DNA from: Candidatus Eiseniibacteriota bacterium
GTDB lineage: Bacteria; Eisenbacteria; RBG-16-71-46; JAGVPR01
Direction: 5' to 3'
Assembly: GCA_020052115.1 (NCBI GenBank)
Contig: JAGVPR010000195.1
Location: 1 to 9,000 of the forward strand
Length of the DNA: 9,000 nt
Shown here: positions 1-6,053 of the stretch, in pieces
Numbering within the stretch: position 1 is the first letter of the stretch
How the letters are laid out: every line of letters begins with the position of its first letter
The notes under the pieces: model-generated
Seen by the model: only the letters and a program-made list of their open reading frames with translations
Database searches by the model: none
What the model was told of the DNA's origin: nothing
Program-made: the position numbers and the translations under genes

Positions 1-194
1 ATCTCGACTTTGTCGAACCCTGCTGCCCGCACCGCTTCGAGAGCGCGCGCACGAAGCTCGGGGTCCTCGAGACGCGGCAACTCCGCCTGTGCGATCTCGT
101 CGTGGGATATGCGGTGCTGGTCCCGTGGGCGATCCTCTATCGGCCGCGACGAAGGTCCGCGCCCGAAGCGAGAGCGGCGAGGCCGGGCGAATAG
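1..194 (+). CDS. C-terminal fragment of an unidentified membrane protein
   Basis: An open frame enters from the left edge (first full codon at 3) and ends at TAG 192-194, giving 63 residues. It has one clear hydrophobic stretch (LCDLVVGYAVLVPWAILY) followed by a very basic RPRRRSAPEARAARPGE tail, as expected for the last membrane helix and cytoplasmic tail of an inner-membrane protein. By hand count about 80% of third codon positions are G or C, higher than in the competing antisense frame, which supports this frame. The last three codons and the stop lie inside the 5' end of the tRNA gene that follows. The family is not recognisable from this piece. An antisense frame here also reads as a plausible protein but has no ATG or GTG and only one badly placed TTG, so I prefer the plus-strand reading at moderate confidence. 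Confidence 0.45.
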   Translation, partial: LDFVEPCCPHRFESARTKLGVLETRQLRLCDLVVGYAVLVPWAILYRPRRRSAPEARAARPGE

Positions 195-262
195 CTCAGC
201 TGGTTCAGAGCACTTGCCTTACACGCAAGGGGTCACAGGTTCAAATCCTGTTTCGCCCACCA
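185..262 (+). tRNA. tRNA-Val (anticodon TAC)
   Basis: A full cloverleaf can be folded by eye. The acceptor GGGCGAA (185-191) pairs with TTCGCCC (252-258). The D arm is GCTC/GAGC with a ten-base loop containing the GG pair. The anticodon stem is CTTGC/GCAAG with loop CTTACAC, giving anticodon TAC, which reads GTA valine codons. The variable loop has five bases, and the T arm is ACAGG-TTCAAAT-CCTGT. The discriminator is A259 and the CCA end (260-262) is encoded. The 5' end overlaps the stop codon region of the upstream fragment, so the tRNA may be processed from the same transcript. Confidence 0.95.
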
Positions 263-277
263 CCTCCCCCCCGGAGA

Positions 278-294
278 CGCGGCCTCCGGCCGCG
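278..294 (+). other. GC-rich hairpin just downstream of the tRNA
   Basis: CGCGGCC (278-284), loop TCC, GGCCGCG (288-294) form a perfect 7-bp stem starting 16 bases after the tRNA CCA. It is followed by CGTTAT rather than a real T-tract, so it could be a weak terminator or a 3' processing barrier for the tRNA transcript. I cannot call it a standard rho-independent terminator. Confidence 0.3.
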
Positions 295-574
295 CGTTAT
301 GGACGATTACTGTCCGAGCCCGGGGCCAAACTCCGGCTACAGAAGCGGATCGGGGAGACGATGATTTCTCAAGGAGGGTCGGGTACAGTCGAGCGACCGT
401 GATCTCCGATCGAGGACGGATCCAGTAGATTACGTGATCGTTGCTTGACTGGACCACAAGAGAAGTGGTACTCTCTTGTTGCTACGGATCGGCAGTCCCC
501 TGATGTCGGCGAAGCGGACCCTCCGCCATGGGACCGCGGCAGCAGCAGGAAGGCACCGAGGGGTGGCTGAAAGG
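295..574. other. Non-coding stretch between tRNA and promoter
   Basis: No convincing gene is seen on either strand. The short frames here lack a good start with a ribosome binding site and show mixed composition. It contains an interrupted inverted repeat at 456-479 (listed separately) and a weak promoter-like pair, TTGACT at 445-450 and TACTCT at 469-474 with an 18-bp spacer. It is noticeably less GC-rich than the coding regions around 420-500. Confidence 0.5.
456..479. repeat. Interrupted 8-bp inverted repeat
   Basis: ACAAGAGA (456-463) and TCTCTTGT (472-479) are perfect reverse complements separated by eight bases. The repeat overlaps the -10 position of a weak promoter-like pair (TTGACT 445-450). 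It could be an operator or a small hairpin. No partner copy was seen elsewhere in the window. Confidence 0.35.
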
Positions 575-604
575 TTGACACTCCGGTAAGTCCTGTGGTA
601 TAAT
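575..604 (+). promoter_or_regulatory. Consensus sigma-70 promoter of the dockerin-like gene
   Basis: TTGACA (575-580) and TATAAT (599-604) both match the housekeeping consensus exactly and are 18 bp apart. The -10 box is preceded by TGG, giving an extended -10 (TGN). Transcription would begin near 610-612, leaving a leader of about 150 bases before the ATG at 761. An exact match at both hexamers is rare in DNA this GC-rich, so this is a strong prediction of high expression. The organism's sigma preference is assumed. Confidence 0.8.
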
Positions 605-760
605 AGCCATTGCGATGATTTGACGGACATTGCGTAGCTTCTCTGGGAATCCGCGATAGCCCATGCCGAGCGAAAGGAGGCCCGAGTCCACTCAAAGCAT
701 CCTACGAGGGCTGAACCCGACTATCGAGTAACGCCAGGCAAAAGATCAGGAGGTGCAACA

Positions 761-1477
761 ATGGCACGTTTTGCTCGTGTGTCTCTCCTTCTCGTCGGGA
801 TGGGACTCCTGCTGGGCACGGTGGCCTTCGCGAACGTCCCTGACCCGGTGAACTCGCAGGTGAAGTTGCAGTTCAATGCTACGAATACCATCACCGAGCC
901 GACGCGTATCGTGAACGTCCCGGTGAACGGCCCGTCCCCGCAGAATCGTTGCGAGCTGGATATCACGGTGAAGGACGCTGCCGGAACGCTCATCAACAAC
1001 GCTCGGGTGTGGGTCATCTTCACGAAGGCTTCGACGGACACGATCTGCTGGTGCGACACGCAGAACCAGACGACGTCGGTCCTCGGTGACGGCCGTCGTG
1101 AGTTCCACGCGAACACGGACGCTGCCGGTTTCGTCGAGTTCCAGATCAGCGCGGGCGGTTGCGTTGACGCCGCGGGCGTCGTGGTCATTAGAGCCGGCGC
1201 TCCGGGCACCACCGATCCGGCCCTCGCCATCCAGCTCCGTGCGTACAACTCCATCGCCTCGATGGACAACACGGGCGCCGGCGGCGCGGTTTGCGACGGA
1301 GCCGTGAACTTGGCCGATCTCCAGAAGTACGGTGTTGCCCACATCGGTGGCGCGCCGAACTACAGCACATGCCATGACTACAACGCTGACGGCCTGGTGA
1401 ACCTCGCCGACCTTCAGCTCTATGGCCAGCACCATGCGCGCAACCCGAACTGCACGCACACTGGGCCGAAGTGGTAG
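761..1477 (+). CDS. Secreted protein with Ig-like domain and C-terminal dockerin-like repeats
   Basis: This is a 238-residue exported protein of unknown role. Residues 1-24 form a type I signal peptide (basic start, leucine-rich core, cleavage after AFA). Residues about 60-150 look like an Ig-like/invasin-type beta domain: ELDITVKDAAGTLINNARV followed by a TDAAGFVEF turn is the usual V-D-G-N-A-V ... TDA-G--F pattern. The C-terminus holds two repeats about 31 residues apart. The first is degenerate (CDGAVNLADLQKYG, 178-191). The second is good (DYNADGLVNLADLQLYG, 206-222), with the D-x-N-x-DG-x-VN-x-x-DL calcium loop of type I dockerins and EF-hands. The start is supported by AGGAGGTG (748-755) five bases upstream and by the strong promoter at 575-604. 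It lies upstream of a tandem family of secreted proteins. The dockerin-like call is from motif only; cohesin binding is not shown. A simple calcium-stabilised module is the alternative. Confidence 0.85.
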   Translation: MARFARVSLLLVGMGLLLGTVAFANVPDPVNSQVKLQFNATNTITEPTRIVNVPVNGPSPQNRCELDITVKDAAGTLINNARVWVIFTKASTDTICWCDTQNQTTSVLGDGRREFHANTDAAGFVEFQISAGGCVDAAGVVVIRAGAPGTTDPALAIQLRAYNSIASMDNTGAGGAVCDGAVNLADLQKYGVAHIGGAPNYSTCHDYNADGLVNLADLQLYGQHHARNPNCTHTGPKW

Positions 1478-1823
1478 TCGAGAGAGTCTGATTCCGGATT
1501 CACCGCGTGCCGGCGACGCGCCGAACGGAGCCGGCGGGCGTTAGGAAGGGTGGCAATGCCGCCCGTTGAGCGCCTCCTCTCTGGGGAGGGCCCGGAGACT
1601 CCCCCCGGGCATAGCCGGATGAGCGAGGAATGGTCAGGTTCCTGAGGCAAGAATCAGTACGGGGCCGTGGAGGATCCGACAGGAGAATCCGAACGGTTCC
1701 GCCATCGAGAGGCTCATCGGGAGACCTCCGCTGGGTCTAGTGCACAAGACCTGGCAGTCGGTGAGTTGCTCAGTGCATCGCGTCTTGCTCGACGAACTTG
1801 AGCTACTGAGGAGGTTCGACACA
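1478..1823. other. Intergenic region with GC-rich hairpins upstream of copy A
   Basis: No gene is supported in these 346 bases. GGGTGGC (1548-1554), loop AAT, GCCGCCC (1558-1564) forms a 7-bp hairpin with one G-T pair, about 70 bases after the preceding stop. It is followed only by GTTG, so it is a weak terminator candidate for the dockerin-like gene. A second hairpin (GCCCGG ... CCGGGC) lies near 1590-1610. No good promoter could be picked for copy A. The ribosome binding site GAGGAGG (1808-1814) lies nine bases before its ATG. Confidence 0.5.
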
Positions 1824-2459
1824 ATGAAGCGTTACGCAGCGCTGCTTACGTTGATTGCAGTCCTCGCCCCTGTTGCCGCCTTTGCCGGCGCCAACGTGGG
1901 TGCGGCGATTCTCGTCGGCACGGGTGCTTGGGCCAAGACGACGACTTGCGTCACCTTGGTCAAGACGACCTGCCTTGACGTCGTTCCGGTTTACACGACG
2001 CCGGTCGGTACGGGCAACTACGTGGGCGTGTATATCGGCCGCGAGCCCGCTCCGCTAGTCGTCACCGGTATTGACTTCGGTATCCAGTACAGCAACGCCG
2101 TCGCGGTCGCCTCTTGGAACAAGTGCGGCGACCTGGAAGTCCCGACCGCTGCCCCGGCTTGGCCGCTGAGCGGCTCGGGGAACTCCATGGTGTGGGTTGC
2201 TGCCCAGAACGGAAACGTCATCCTCGCCGGCTGGTTCAGGATCACGACCTATGCCGGTTACGGTCCGATGACGTTCTGCGCCGGCGCCCACCCGGTGTTC
2301 GGCGTTTGCCAGGTGCTGGATGGATCCGGCAACCTGGACCCCCTTGTGTACCCGGCTTGCGGCTCGTGGGATGGCACTCCGGGTGGAAACCCGAGGTGCG
2401 ATTACGTTGCCGTCAAGCAGACCACGTGGGGCAACATCAAGAACATGTACCAGAACTAG
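1824..2459 (+). CDS. Paralogous secreted protein, copy A
   Basis: A 211-residue exported protein of unknown function, first of four paralogs in the window. The signal peptide is residues 1-21 (cleavage AFA|GAN). The mature part has GANVGAAI, then C42 and C50 in a T-T-C ... T-T-C spacing, GIDFGIQY (82-89), KCGDLEVPT with C101, SGSGNSMVW, AGWFRITTYAGYGPM (GWF at 136-138), C162-QVLDGSGNLD, NP-R-C192, and the C-terminal TTWGNIKNMYQN (200-211). The alternating hydrophobic pattern and the many G, N, T residues suggest a beta-sandwich. Paired cysteines in an exported protein suggest disulfides. Two extra cysteines (MTFCAG and YPACGS) are unique to this copy. An in-frame ATG at 1740 exists but lacks a ribosome binding site and would bury the signal peptide, so ATG 1824 with GAGGAGG upstream is chosen. 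It is followed by its own terminator. Confidence 0.88.
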   Translation: MKRYAALLTLIAVLAPVAAFAGANVGAAILVGTGAWAKTTTCVTLVKTTCLDVVPVYTTPVGTGNYVGVYIGREPAPLVVTGIDFGIQYSNAVAVASWNKCGDLEVPTAAPAWPLSGSGNSMVWVAAQNGNVILAGWFRITTYAGYGPMTFCAGAHPVFGVCQVLDGSGNLDPLVYPACGSWDGTPGGNPRCDYVAVKQTTWGNIKNMYQN

Positions 2460-2483
2460 TTCTGCTGCACTGTATCGGGGTTG

Positions 2484-2516
2484 GGGCGGCGCCGGAAGGC
2501 GTCGCCCTTCTCCTTT
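2484..2516 (+). terminator. Rho-independent terminator after copy A
   Basis: GGGCGGCGCC (2484-2493) pairs with GGCGTCGCCC (2498-2507) over 10 bp with one G-T pair, closing a GGAA (GNRA-type) tetraloop. The stem is followed by TTCTCCTTT. It starts 25 bases after the copy A stop. Its stem and loop are nearly the same as those after copy B. Confidence 0.85.
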
Positions 2517-2822
2517 AACGGCCGAGGCCTCGGGGCGGCGGCCGCCCCCCCCGCAAATCCCCGGCTACCGCCCGCTATTCCCGCTTGTCGCTTCTTCGGA
2601 TCGGTGCTACTCTTCGCGGTGCTGCCACGCGTTGGCGTCTGGTGAAAGGCGTGGGGCGAATCGTGACCGCTTGGTTGTCAACGCCTGCCGGCTCCATGCC
2701 GGCGAAGACCGGCGGGCGTCTCTCATAAGCGGCGGAGGCCGCCGAGTGAGCGTCCCTCACTTCCGCGAGGGGCCGGCAGCGCCACACTCGACGATCTCGA
2801 GCAACGAAGGAGGTACGATCGA
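2517..2822. other. Intergenic region upstream of copy B
   Basis: No gene is supported. The region is rich in self-complementary GC blocks. CCGAGGCCTCGG (2522-2533) is a perfect 12-bp palindrome. GCCGGC repeats at 2687-2692 and 2698-2703 around a five-base loop. CGGCGG/CCGCCG (2730-2735 and 2739-2744) form a hairpin. A weak promoter-like pair, TTGTCG (2585-2590) and TACTCT (2608-2613) with a 17-bp spacer, is the best candidate for copy B. A near-perfect Shine-Dalgarno AAGGAGGT (2807-2814) ends the region. Confidence 0.4.
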
Positions 2823-3467
2823 ATGAGTCGCTACATTGCCCTGTTCGTTCTGCTGGCGGTGCTCGTGCCCGCTGCCGCGTTCGCCGGCGCCAATGAGGGA
2901 GCCGCGATCCTGATCGGGGCGGGCGCATGGACGAAGACGACGGACTGCACGACGCTGGCGAAGACGACCTGCGCAGAGGTCGTCCCGACGGCCAACACCA
3001 CGATCGGCGCGAACAACTACTTCGCCGTCTATATCGGCCGCGAGGCGAACCCGCCGGCCGCGATGGAGGTCACCGGTATTGACTTCGGGATCGAGTACAC
3101 GGCCGCTATAGGGAGCGTGGCGTGGAATAAGTGCGGCGATCTCGAAGTGGCGACGACTGAGCCGCTTTGGCCGGCGAGCGGCTCGGGGAACTCGATGGTG
3201 TGGACGGAACCGGAGATTGGCAACGTCGTCCTCGCCGGCTGGTTCAGGGTGACGACCTACGCGGGCTACGGTGCGATGAGCATGCAGCTCGGGCAGCACC
3301 CCACCTTCGCCGCCTGCCGCGTGCTGGATGGCGGGAGCAACCTCGATGATCTCAAGTATCCTGCGACGGGAACGCTGGACGGCGCCGTGGGCTCGAATCC
3401 CAACTGCGTGCCGACGAGCGTCCAGACGACCACGTGGGGTGCGATCAAGAGCCAGTATCGCGACTAG
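2823..3467 (+). CDS. Paralogous secreted protein, copy B
   Basis: A 214-residue exported protein of the same unknown family as copy A. The signal peptide is residues 1-21 (AFA|GAN). Conserved features run in the same order: GANEGAAI, C42 and C50 (TTDC ... KTTC), NNYFAVYIGR, GIDFGIEY, NKCGDLEV with C104, SGSGNSMVW, LAGWFRVTTYAGYG, C-RVLDGGSNLD, NP-N-C, and C-terminal TTWGAIKSQYRD. It is slightly longer than copy A because of a short PPAAME insertion before the GIDFG strand. The ATG at 2823 is fixed by AAGGAGGT eight bases upstream. At DNA level it shares exact runs of 18-20 bases with copy A and a 28-base run with copy C, so it is intermediate between them. It ends with a strong terminator of the same design as copy A. 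Confidence 0.9.
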   Translation: MSRYIALFVLLAVLVPAAAFAGANEGAAILIGAGAWTKTTDCTTLAKTTCAEVVPTANTTIGANNYFAVYIGREANPPAAMEVTGIDFGIEYTAAIGSVAWNKCGDLEVATTEPLWPASGSGNSMVWTEPEIGNVVLAGWFRVTTYAGYGAMSMQLGQHPTFAACRVLDGGSNLDDLKYPATGTLDGAVGSNPNCVPTSVQTTTWGAIKSQYRD

Positions 3468-3489
3468 GATTCACAGAAGATGATTCAAG

Positions 3490-3521
3490 GGGCGGTGCCG
3501 GAAGGCACCGCCCTTTGTTTT
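3490..3521 (+). terminator. Rho-independent terminator after copy B
   Basis: GGGCGGTGCC (3490-3499) pairs perfectly with GGCACCGCCC (3504-3513) around a GGAA tetraloop and is followed by TTTGTTTT. It begins 23 bases after the copy B stop. This is the best terminator in the window and a close relative of the one after copy A. Confidence 0.93.
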
Positions 3522-3582
3522 CGGTAGTGCGCGATGTGCGGGCAGGCGGTGAAGGCCGTGCGCCGGCAGGGTCATCAAGACA

Positions 3583-3604
3583 TACTCGAATAGTTATTCG
3601 AGTA
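3583..3604. promoter_or_regulatory. Perfect 22-bp palindromic site upstream of copy C
   Basis: TACTCGAATA (3583-3592) and TATTCGAGTA (3595-3604) are exact reverse complements with GT between them. The site is AT-rich against a GC-rich background, ends 30 bases before the copy C start codon, and has no T-tract after it. It therefore looks like an operator for a dimeric regulator rather than a terminator. No second copy is seen upstream of the other paralogs. The protein that binds it is unknown. Confidence 0.65.
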
Positions 3605-3634
3605 CGATCGGACGTGATGAAGGGGGGGGACCTC

Positions 3635-4261
3635 ATGAGACGCTCTCTCGTTCTGCTCACGGTCCTGGCAGTTCTCGGTCCGTCCGTGGCGCTCGCGGGG
3701 GCGAACGTGGGCGCGGCGATCATGATCGGCGCCGGCGCGACCTCCGAGACGACGTCATGCGCGACGCTCCAGCGGGCTGGTTGCAGGGACGTCATCCCGG
3801 TCGCGCAGACCCCCGTCGGCGCGAACAACTACTTCGCCGTCTACGTGGGCCGGTGGCGCGACTATCCCTTATCCGTCACGGGCATTGACTTCGGCATCCA
3901 GTACACGACGGCGATCGTCGTCACCGCCTGGAACATGTGCGGCGACCTGGAGGTTCCGACAGCCAACTGGCCGGGCAACAACTCGGGCGACTCCGTCGTC
4001 TGGGTGAACGTCCAGTCACCCGGGCCGGTCCTCGTCGGCTGGTTCAAGATAACGAGCTACACCGGCTATGGCCCGATGATCATGCAGCTGGGGTCGCACC
4101 CGGCTTTCGATGAATGTCGTGTGCTGGATGGTTCGAGCAACCTCGACAGCGTGGCCTACCCGGCGCTCGGCTCGTTGGATGGCACACCCGGAAACAACCC
4201 TTGCGAGGCTGCCGTGAAACCCTCCACCTGGGGCAGCATCAAGAGCCAGTTCCGCGAGTGA
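3635..4261 (+). CDS. Paralogous secreted protein, copy C
   Basis: A 208-residue exported protein of the same family as copies A and B. The signal peptide is residues 1-21 (ALA|GAN). The mature part keeps GANVGAAI, C42 and C50, NNYFAVYVGR, GIDFGIQY, NMCGDLEVPT with C102, SGDSVVW, LVGWFKITSYTGYGPM, C-RVLDGSSNLD, NP-C, and C-terminal STWGSIKSQFRE. The W36 found in copies A and B is replaced by T. The start is taken at ATG 3635, directly after the G-run AGGGGGGGGA (3621-3630), which serves as the ribosome binding site. ATG 3617 (six residues longer) lacks one. It is preceded by a perfect palindrome that the other copies do not have, suggesting separate control, and followed by its own terminator. 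Confidence 0.88.
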   Translation: MRRSLVLLTVLAVLGPSVALAGANVGAAIMIGAGATSETTSCATLQRAGCRDVIPVAQTPVGANNYFAVYVGRWRDYPLSVTGIDFGIQYTTAIVVTAWNMCGDLEVPTANWPGNNSGDSVVWVNVQSPGPVLVGWFKITSYTGYGPMIMQLGSHPAFDECRVLDGSSNLDSVAYPALGSLDGTPGNNPCEAAVKPSTWGSIKSQFRE

Positions 4262-4286
4262 TCGGCGTACTGAGGAAGACGTGGAG

Positions 4287-4316
4287 GGCGGCGCCGCACG
4301 CGCCGCCTTCTTCATT
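4287..4316 (+). terminator. Rho-independent terminator after copy C
   Basis: GGCGGCGC (4287-4294), loop CGCAC, GCGCCGCC (4300-4307) form a perfect 8-bp stem followed by TTCTTCATT. It starts 25 bases after the copy C stop, the same distance as for copies A and B, but the loop differs from their GGAA tetraloop. Confidence 0.82.
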
Positions 4317-4330
4317 CTCCTCGGCTCCGG

Positions 4331-4336
4331 TATACT
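4331..4336 (+). promoter_or_regulatory. Probable -10 box for the phosphodiesterase gene
   Basis: TATACT matches five of six -10 consensus bases and lies between the copy C terminator and the lipoprotein gene, about 120 bases before its start. The -35 position 17 bp upstream reads TTCTTC (4308-4313), a poor match that coincides with the terminator T-tract. The call is therefore moderate. Confidence 0.4.
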
Positions 4337-4385
4337 GAACGAAGAGAGACTCGAAACGCTCACGTCGGGGCTCTCGGTGCGGTTC

Positions 4386-4419
4386 GTCGCGAGCGCTGCC
4401 CGTGCTCCGGTCGCGAGCG
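4386..4419. repeat. 10-bp direct repeat in the phosphodiesterase leader
   Basis: GTCGCGAGCG occurs at 4386-4395 and again at 4410-4419, a 24-bp spacing. An 8-base GTTTCTCC is also repeated nearby (4419-4426 and 4442-4449). These lie in the predicted leader of the downstream gene and could be regulator sites or a chance product of GC-rich sequence. Confidence 0.25.
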
Positions 4420-4456
4420 TTTCTCCCTCGCTGAAAGGACGGTTTCTCCGAACATC

Positions 4457-6001
4457 ATGATGGCAAGACGCGCGGTGACCCGGACGGCTTTGCTCCTCAT
4501 CGCTTTCGTTCTCGCCCTCCCCGGCTGTGCGCGAAAGCAGGCGCCGGGGCGCGTTCTCGTCATCGGCCTCGACGGCGGCACCTTCGACCTCATCGGGCCG
4601 TGGCTCGACGACGGCACGCTGCCGCAGCTCGCGGCCCTGAGGGCCGAAGGGGTCTCCGGCGCGCTCGAGTCCGTCGTGCCGTGCCTGTCGGCCGGCGCGT
4701 GGACGACGGCGATCACCGGCTGCAACCCGGGCAAACACGGCATCTACGACTTCCAGCGCCGGCTCCCGGGCCAGCTCGTCATGGTCTCCGAGACTTCGCG
4801 AAGCCGCCGGATGCCCGGCGTGTGGGCGTACTTCGGCGCGGAGAAGAGACGCTCCGTGATCATCAACATCCCGCTGACCGCACCGCCGGAGCCGCTCGTC
4901 GGCGAGATGATCTCGGGGTTCCCGTACCTGTCGAAGCACGGATACACGTATCCGCCCCAACTCCAGCAGCAGCTCGGCGGGTACATCCTCGATGAGATGA
5001 ACATGTCGCTCGCGAAGGGGCACGAGAATGAGTTCCGCGACGACGTGTTCGCGGCCGAGCGCGAGCGCGACCGCGTGGCCGAGGAGCTATTCAAGAAGCG
5101 GGACTGGGATCTCTTCTGGGTCGTCTTCACCGGCACCGACCGCCTGCAGCACTATTTCTGGAAGTTCATGGACCCGGAACATCCGTACTACACCCCCGAG
5201 GGCGGCGCGGAATGGGGCTCGGCCATCAAGGACTTCTGGAAGGCCGCGGACGAGTATGTCGGCCGGCTCGTCTCGCTGGCGGATGAGAACACGACGATCG
5301 TCGTTCTCTCGGATCACGGCTTCGGGCCGGTGTATCGAGAGCTTCGCATCCAGAACCTGCTGCGCCGCCCCGCGAACGCCGGCGAGGAGCCCATTCTCAC
5401 GACCTACTCCCTCGACGTGGATGCCTCGTGCCTCTACTTCTCGCGAAAGGGCCGCGAGCCGGGCGGCGTGCTCGACGACGCGGCGTACAGTGCGGCGCGG
5501 GAGGAAGTGGCGAAGCGGCTCCTGGCCTATGTGGACCCGGAGACGGGCGTGCATCCGGTGCAGCGCGTCTTCCGCGCTGAGGAGGAGTACCAGGGCCTCT
5601 ATCTCACGAAGGCGCCCGACTTGATCGCGGATCCGGCCCCGACCTACTGGATCACGCGAGGCGACGAGACGAAGGACTACACCGATCCGCCGTGCGGGCT
5701 TCCGACCTTCACCTTTTCGGGGTGGCACCGGATGAACGGCATGTTGATCGTGAGAGGCCCCGGGATCCGGCGCGCGGGCGAGGTCGAGGGAGCGAAGCTG
5801 ATAGACATCGTGCCCACGGTGCTCTACTCCGCGGGGATCGGGATCCCCGATGGTCTCGACGGCAAGGTGCTCGATTCGGTCTACGAGCCGGACTTCCTCT
5901 CGCGCCATCCGAAGCGCGTCTTCGAAGGGACGATCGAGCTGCCCGAGGCGCTTCCGAAGGACGTCGAGGAGAATATCAAGAGCCTGCCGTATGTGAGGTA
6001 A
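4457..6001 (+). CDS. Lipoprotein of the alkaline phosphatase / type I phosphodiesterase superfamily
   Basis: A 514-residue metal-dependent hydrolase expected to cleave phosphomono- or phosphodiesters outside the cytoplasm. The substrate is unknown. Residues 1-24 are a lipoprotein signal with lipobox L-P-G-C24 (proline at -2 is unusual). The superfamily metal sites appear in order: D39 in VIGLDGGTFD; the nucleophile region VPCLSAGAWT with S78, where many relatives have Thr, followed by TGCNPGKHGIYDF; D228 and H232 in TGTDRLQH; D286 and H287 in LSDHGFG; and H424 in GWHRMNG. All two-metal ligands therefore seem present and the enzyme should be active. The length is normal for the family. ATG 4457 is followed by ATG 4460. 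The nearest Shine-Dalgarno-like AAAGGAC (4433-4439) is rather far, so translation may be weak or the start slightly off. Copy D follows after 52 bp, probably co-transcribed. Phosphotransferase activity on surface glycans is an alternative. Confidence 0.9.
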   Translation: MMARRAVTRTALLLIAFVLALPGCARKQAPGRVLVIGLDGGTFDLIGPWLDDGTLPQLAALRAEGVSGALESVVPCLSAGAWTTAITGCNPGKHGIYDFQRRLPGQLVMVSETSRSRRMPGVWAYFGAEKRRSVIINIPLTAPPEPLVGEMISGFPYLSKHGYTYPPQLQQQLGGYILDEMNMSLAKGHENEFRDDVFAAERERDRVAEELFKKRDWDLFWVVFTGTDRLQHYFWKFMDPEHPYYTPEGGAEWGSAIKDFWKAADEYVGRLVSLADENTTIVVLSDHGFGPVYRELRIQNLLRRPANAGEEPILTTYSLDVDASCLYFSRKGREPGGVLDDAAYSAAREEVAKRLLAYVDPETGVHPVQRVFRAEEEYQGLYLTKAPDLIADPAPTYWITRGDETKDYTDPPCGLPTFTFSGWHRMNGMLIVRGPGIRRAGEVEGAKLIDIVPTVLYSAGIGIPDGLDGKVLDSVYEPDFLSRHPKRVFEGTIELPEALPKDVEENIKSLPYVR

Positions 6002-6016
6002 GGGCCGGACCGGCCC
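6002..6016 (+). other. GC-rich hairpin right after the phosphodiesterase stop
   Basis: GGGCCGG (6002-6008), A, CCGGCCC (6010-6016) is a near-perfect palindrome starting at the base after the TAA stop. It has no T-tract, so it is unlikely to end transcription. It may protect or attenuate the message between the hydrolase and copy D. Confidence 0.4.
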
Positions 6017-6053
6017 GCCGCTCCGAAAGCCGGCCTCCGACAGGAGGTGCGCG

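Noticed and set aside
1..190. Antisense frame reading EIAQAELPRLEDPELRARAL, loosely like the C-terminal part of LarE-type proteins
   Set aside because: It has no ATG or GTG before it leaves the window and only a badly placed TTG, and its third-position GC is lower than that of the plus-strand frame, which also encodes a clear membrane segment. The resemblance is probably a GC-rich shadow.
611..747. A c-di-GMP-type riboswitch in the leader of the dockerin-like gene (GCGAAAG and CAAAGC pieces seen)
   Set aside because: The pieces are not in the right order or spacing for the GEMM consensus and the paired stems could not be drawn.
1740..1823. Upstream in-frame start for copy A
   Set aside because: It has no ribosome binding site and would place 28 residues before a perfect signal peptide. 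GAGGAGG lies just before the ATG at 1824.
3434..3634. Upstream in-frame start for copy C
   Set aside because: It overlaps the end of copy B, its terminator and the palindrome, and would bury the signal peptide. ATG 3635 is preceded by a purine-rich ribosome binding site.
4016..5023. Long minus-strand open frame of 335 codons
   Set aside because: It runs antisense across copy C and the phosphodiesterase, both of which have convincing motifs. Its composition is R-rich and low-complexity, typical of a shadow frame.
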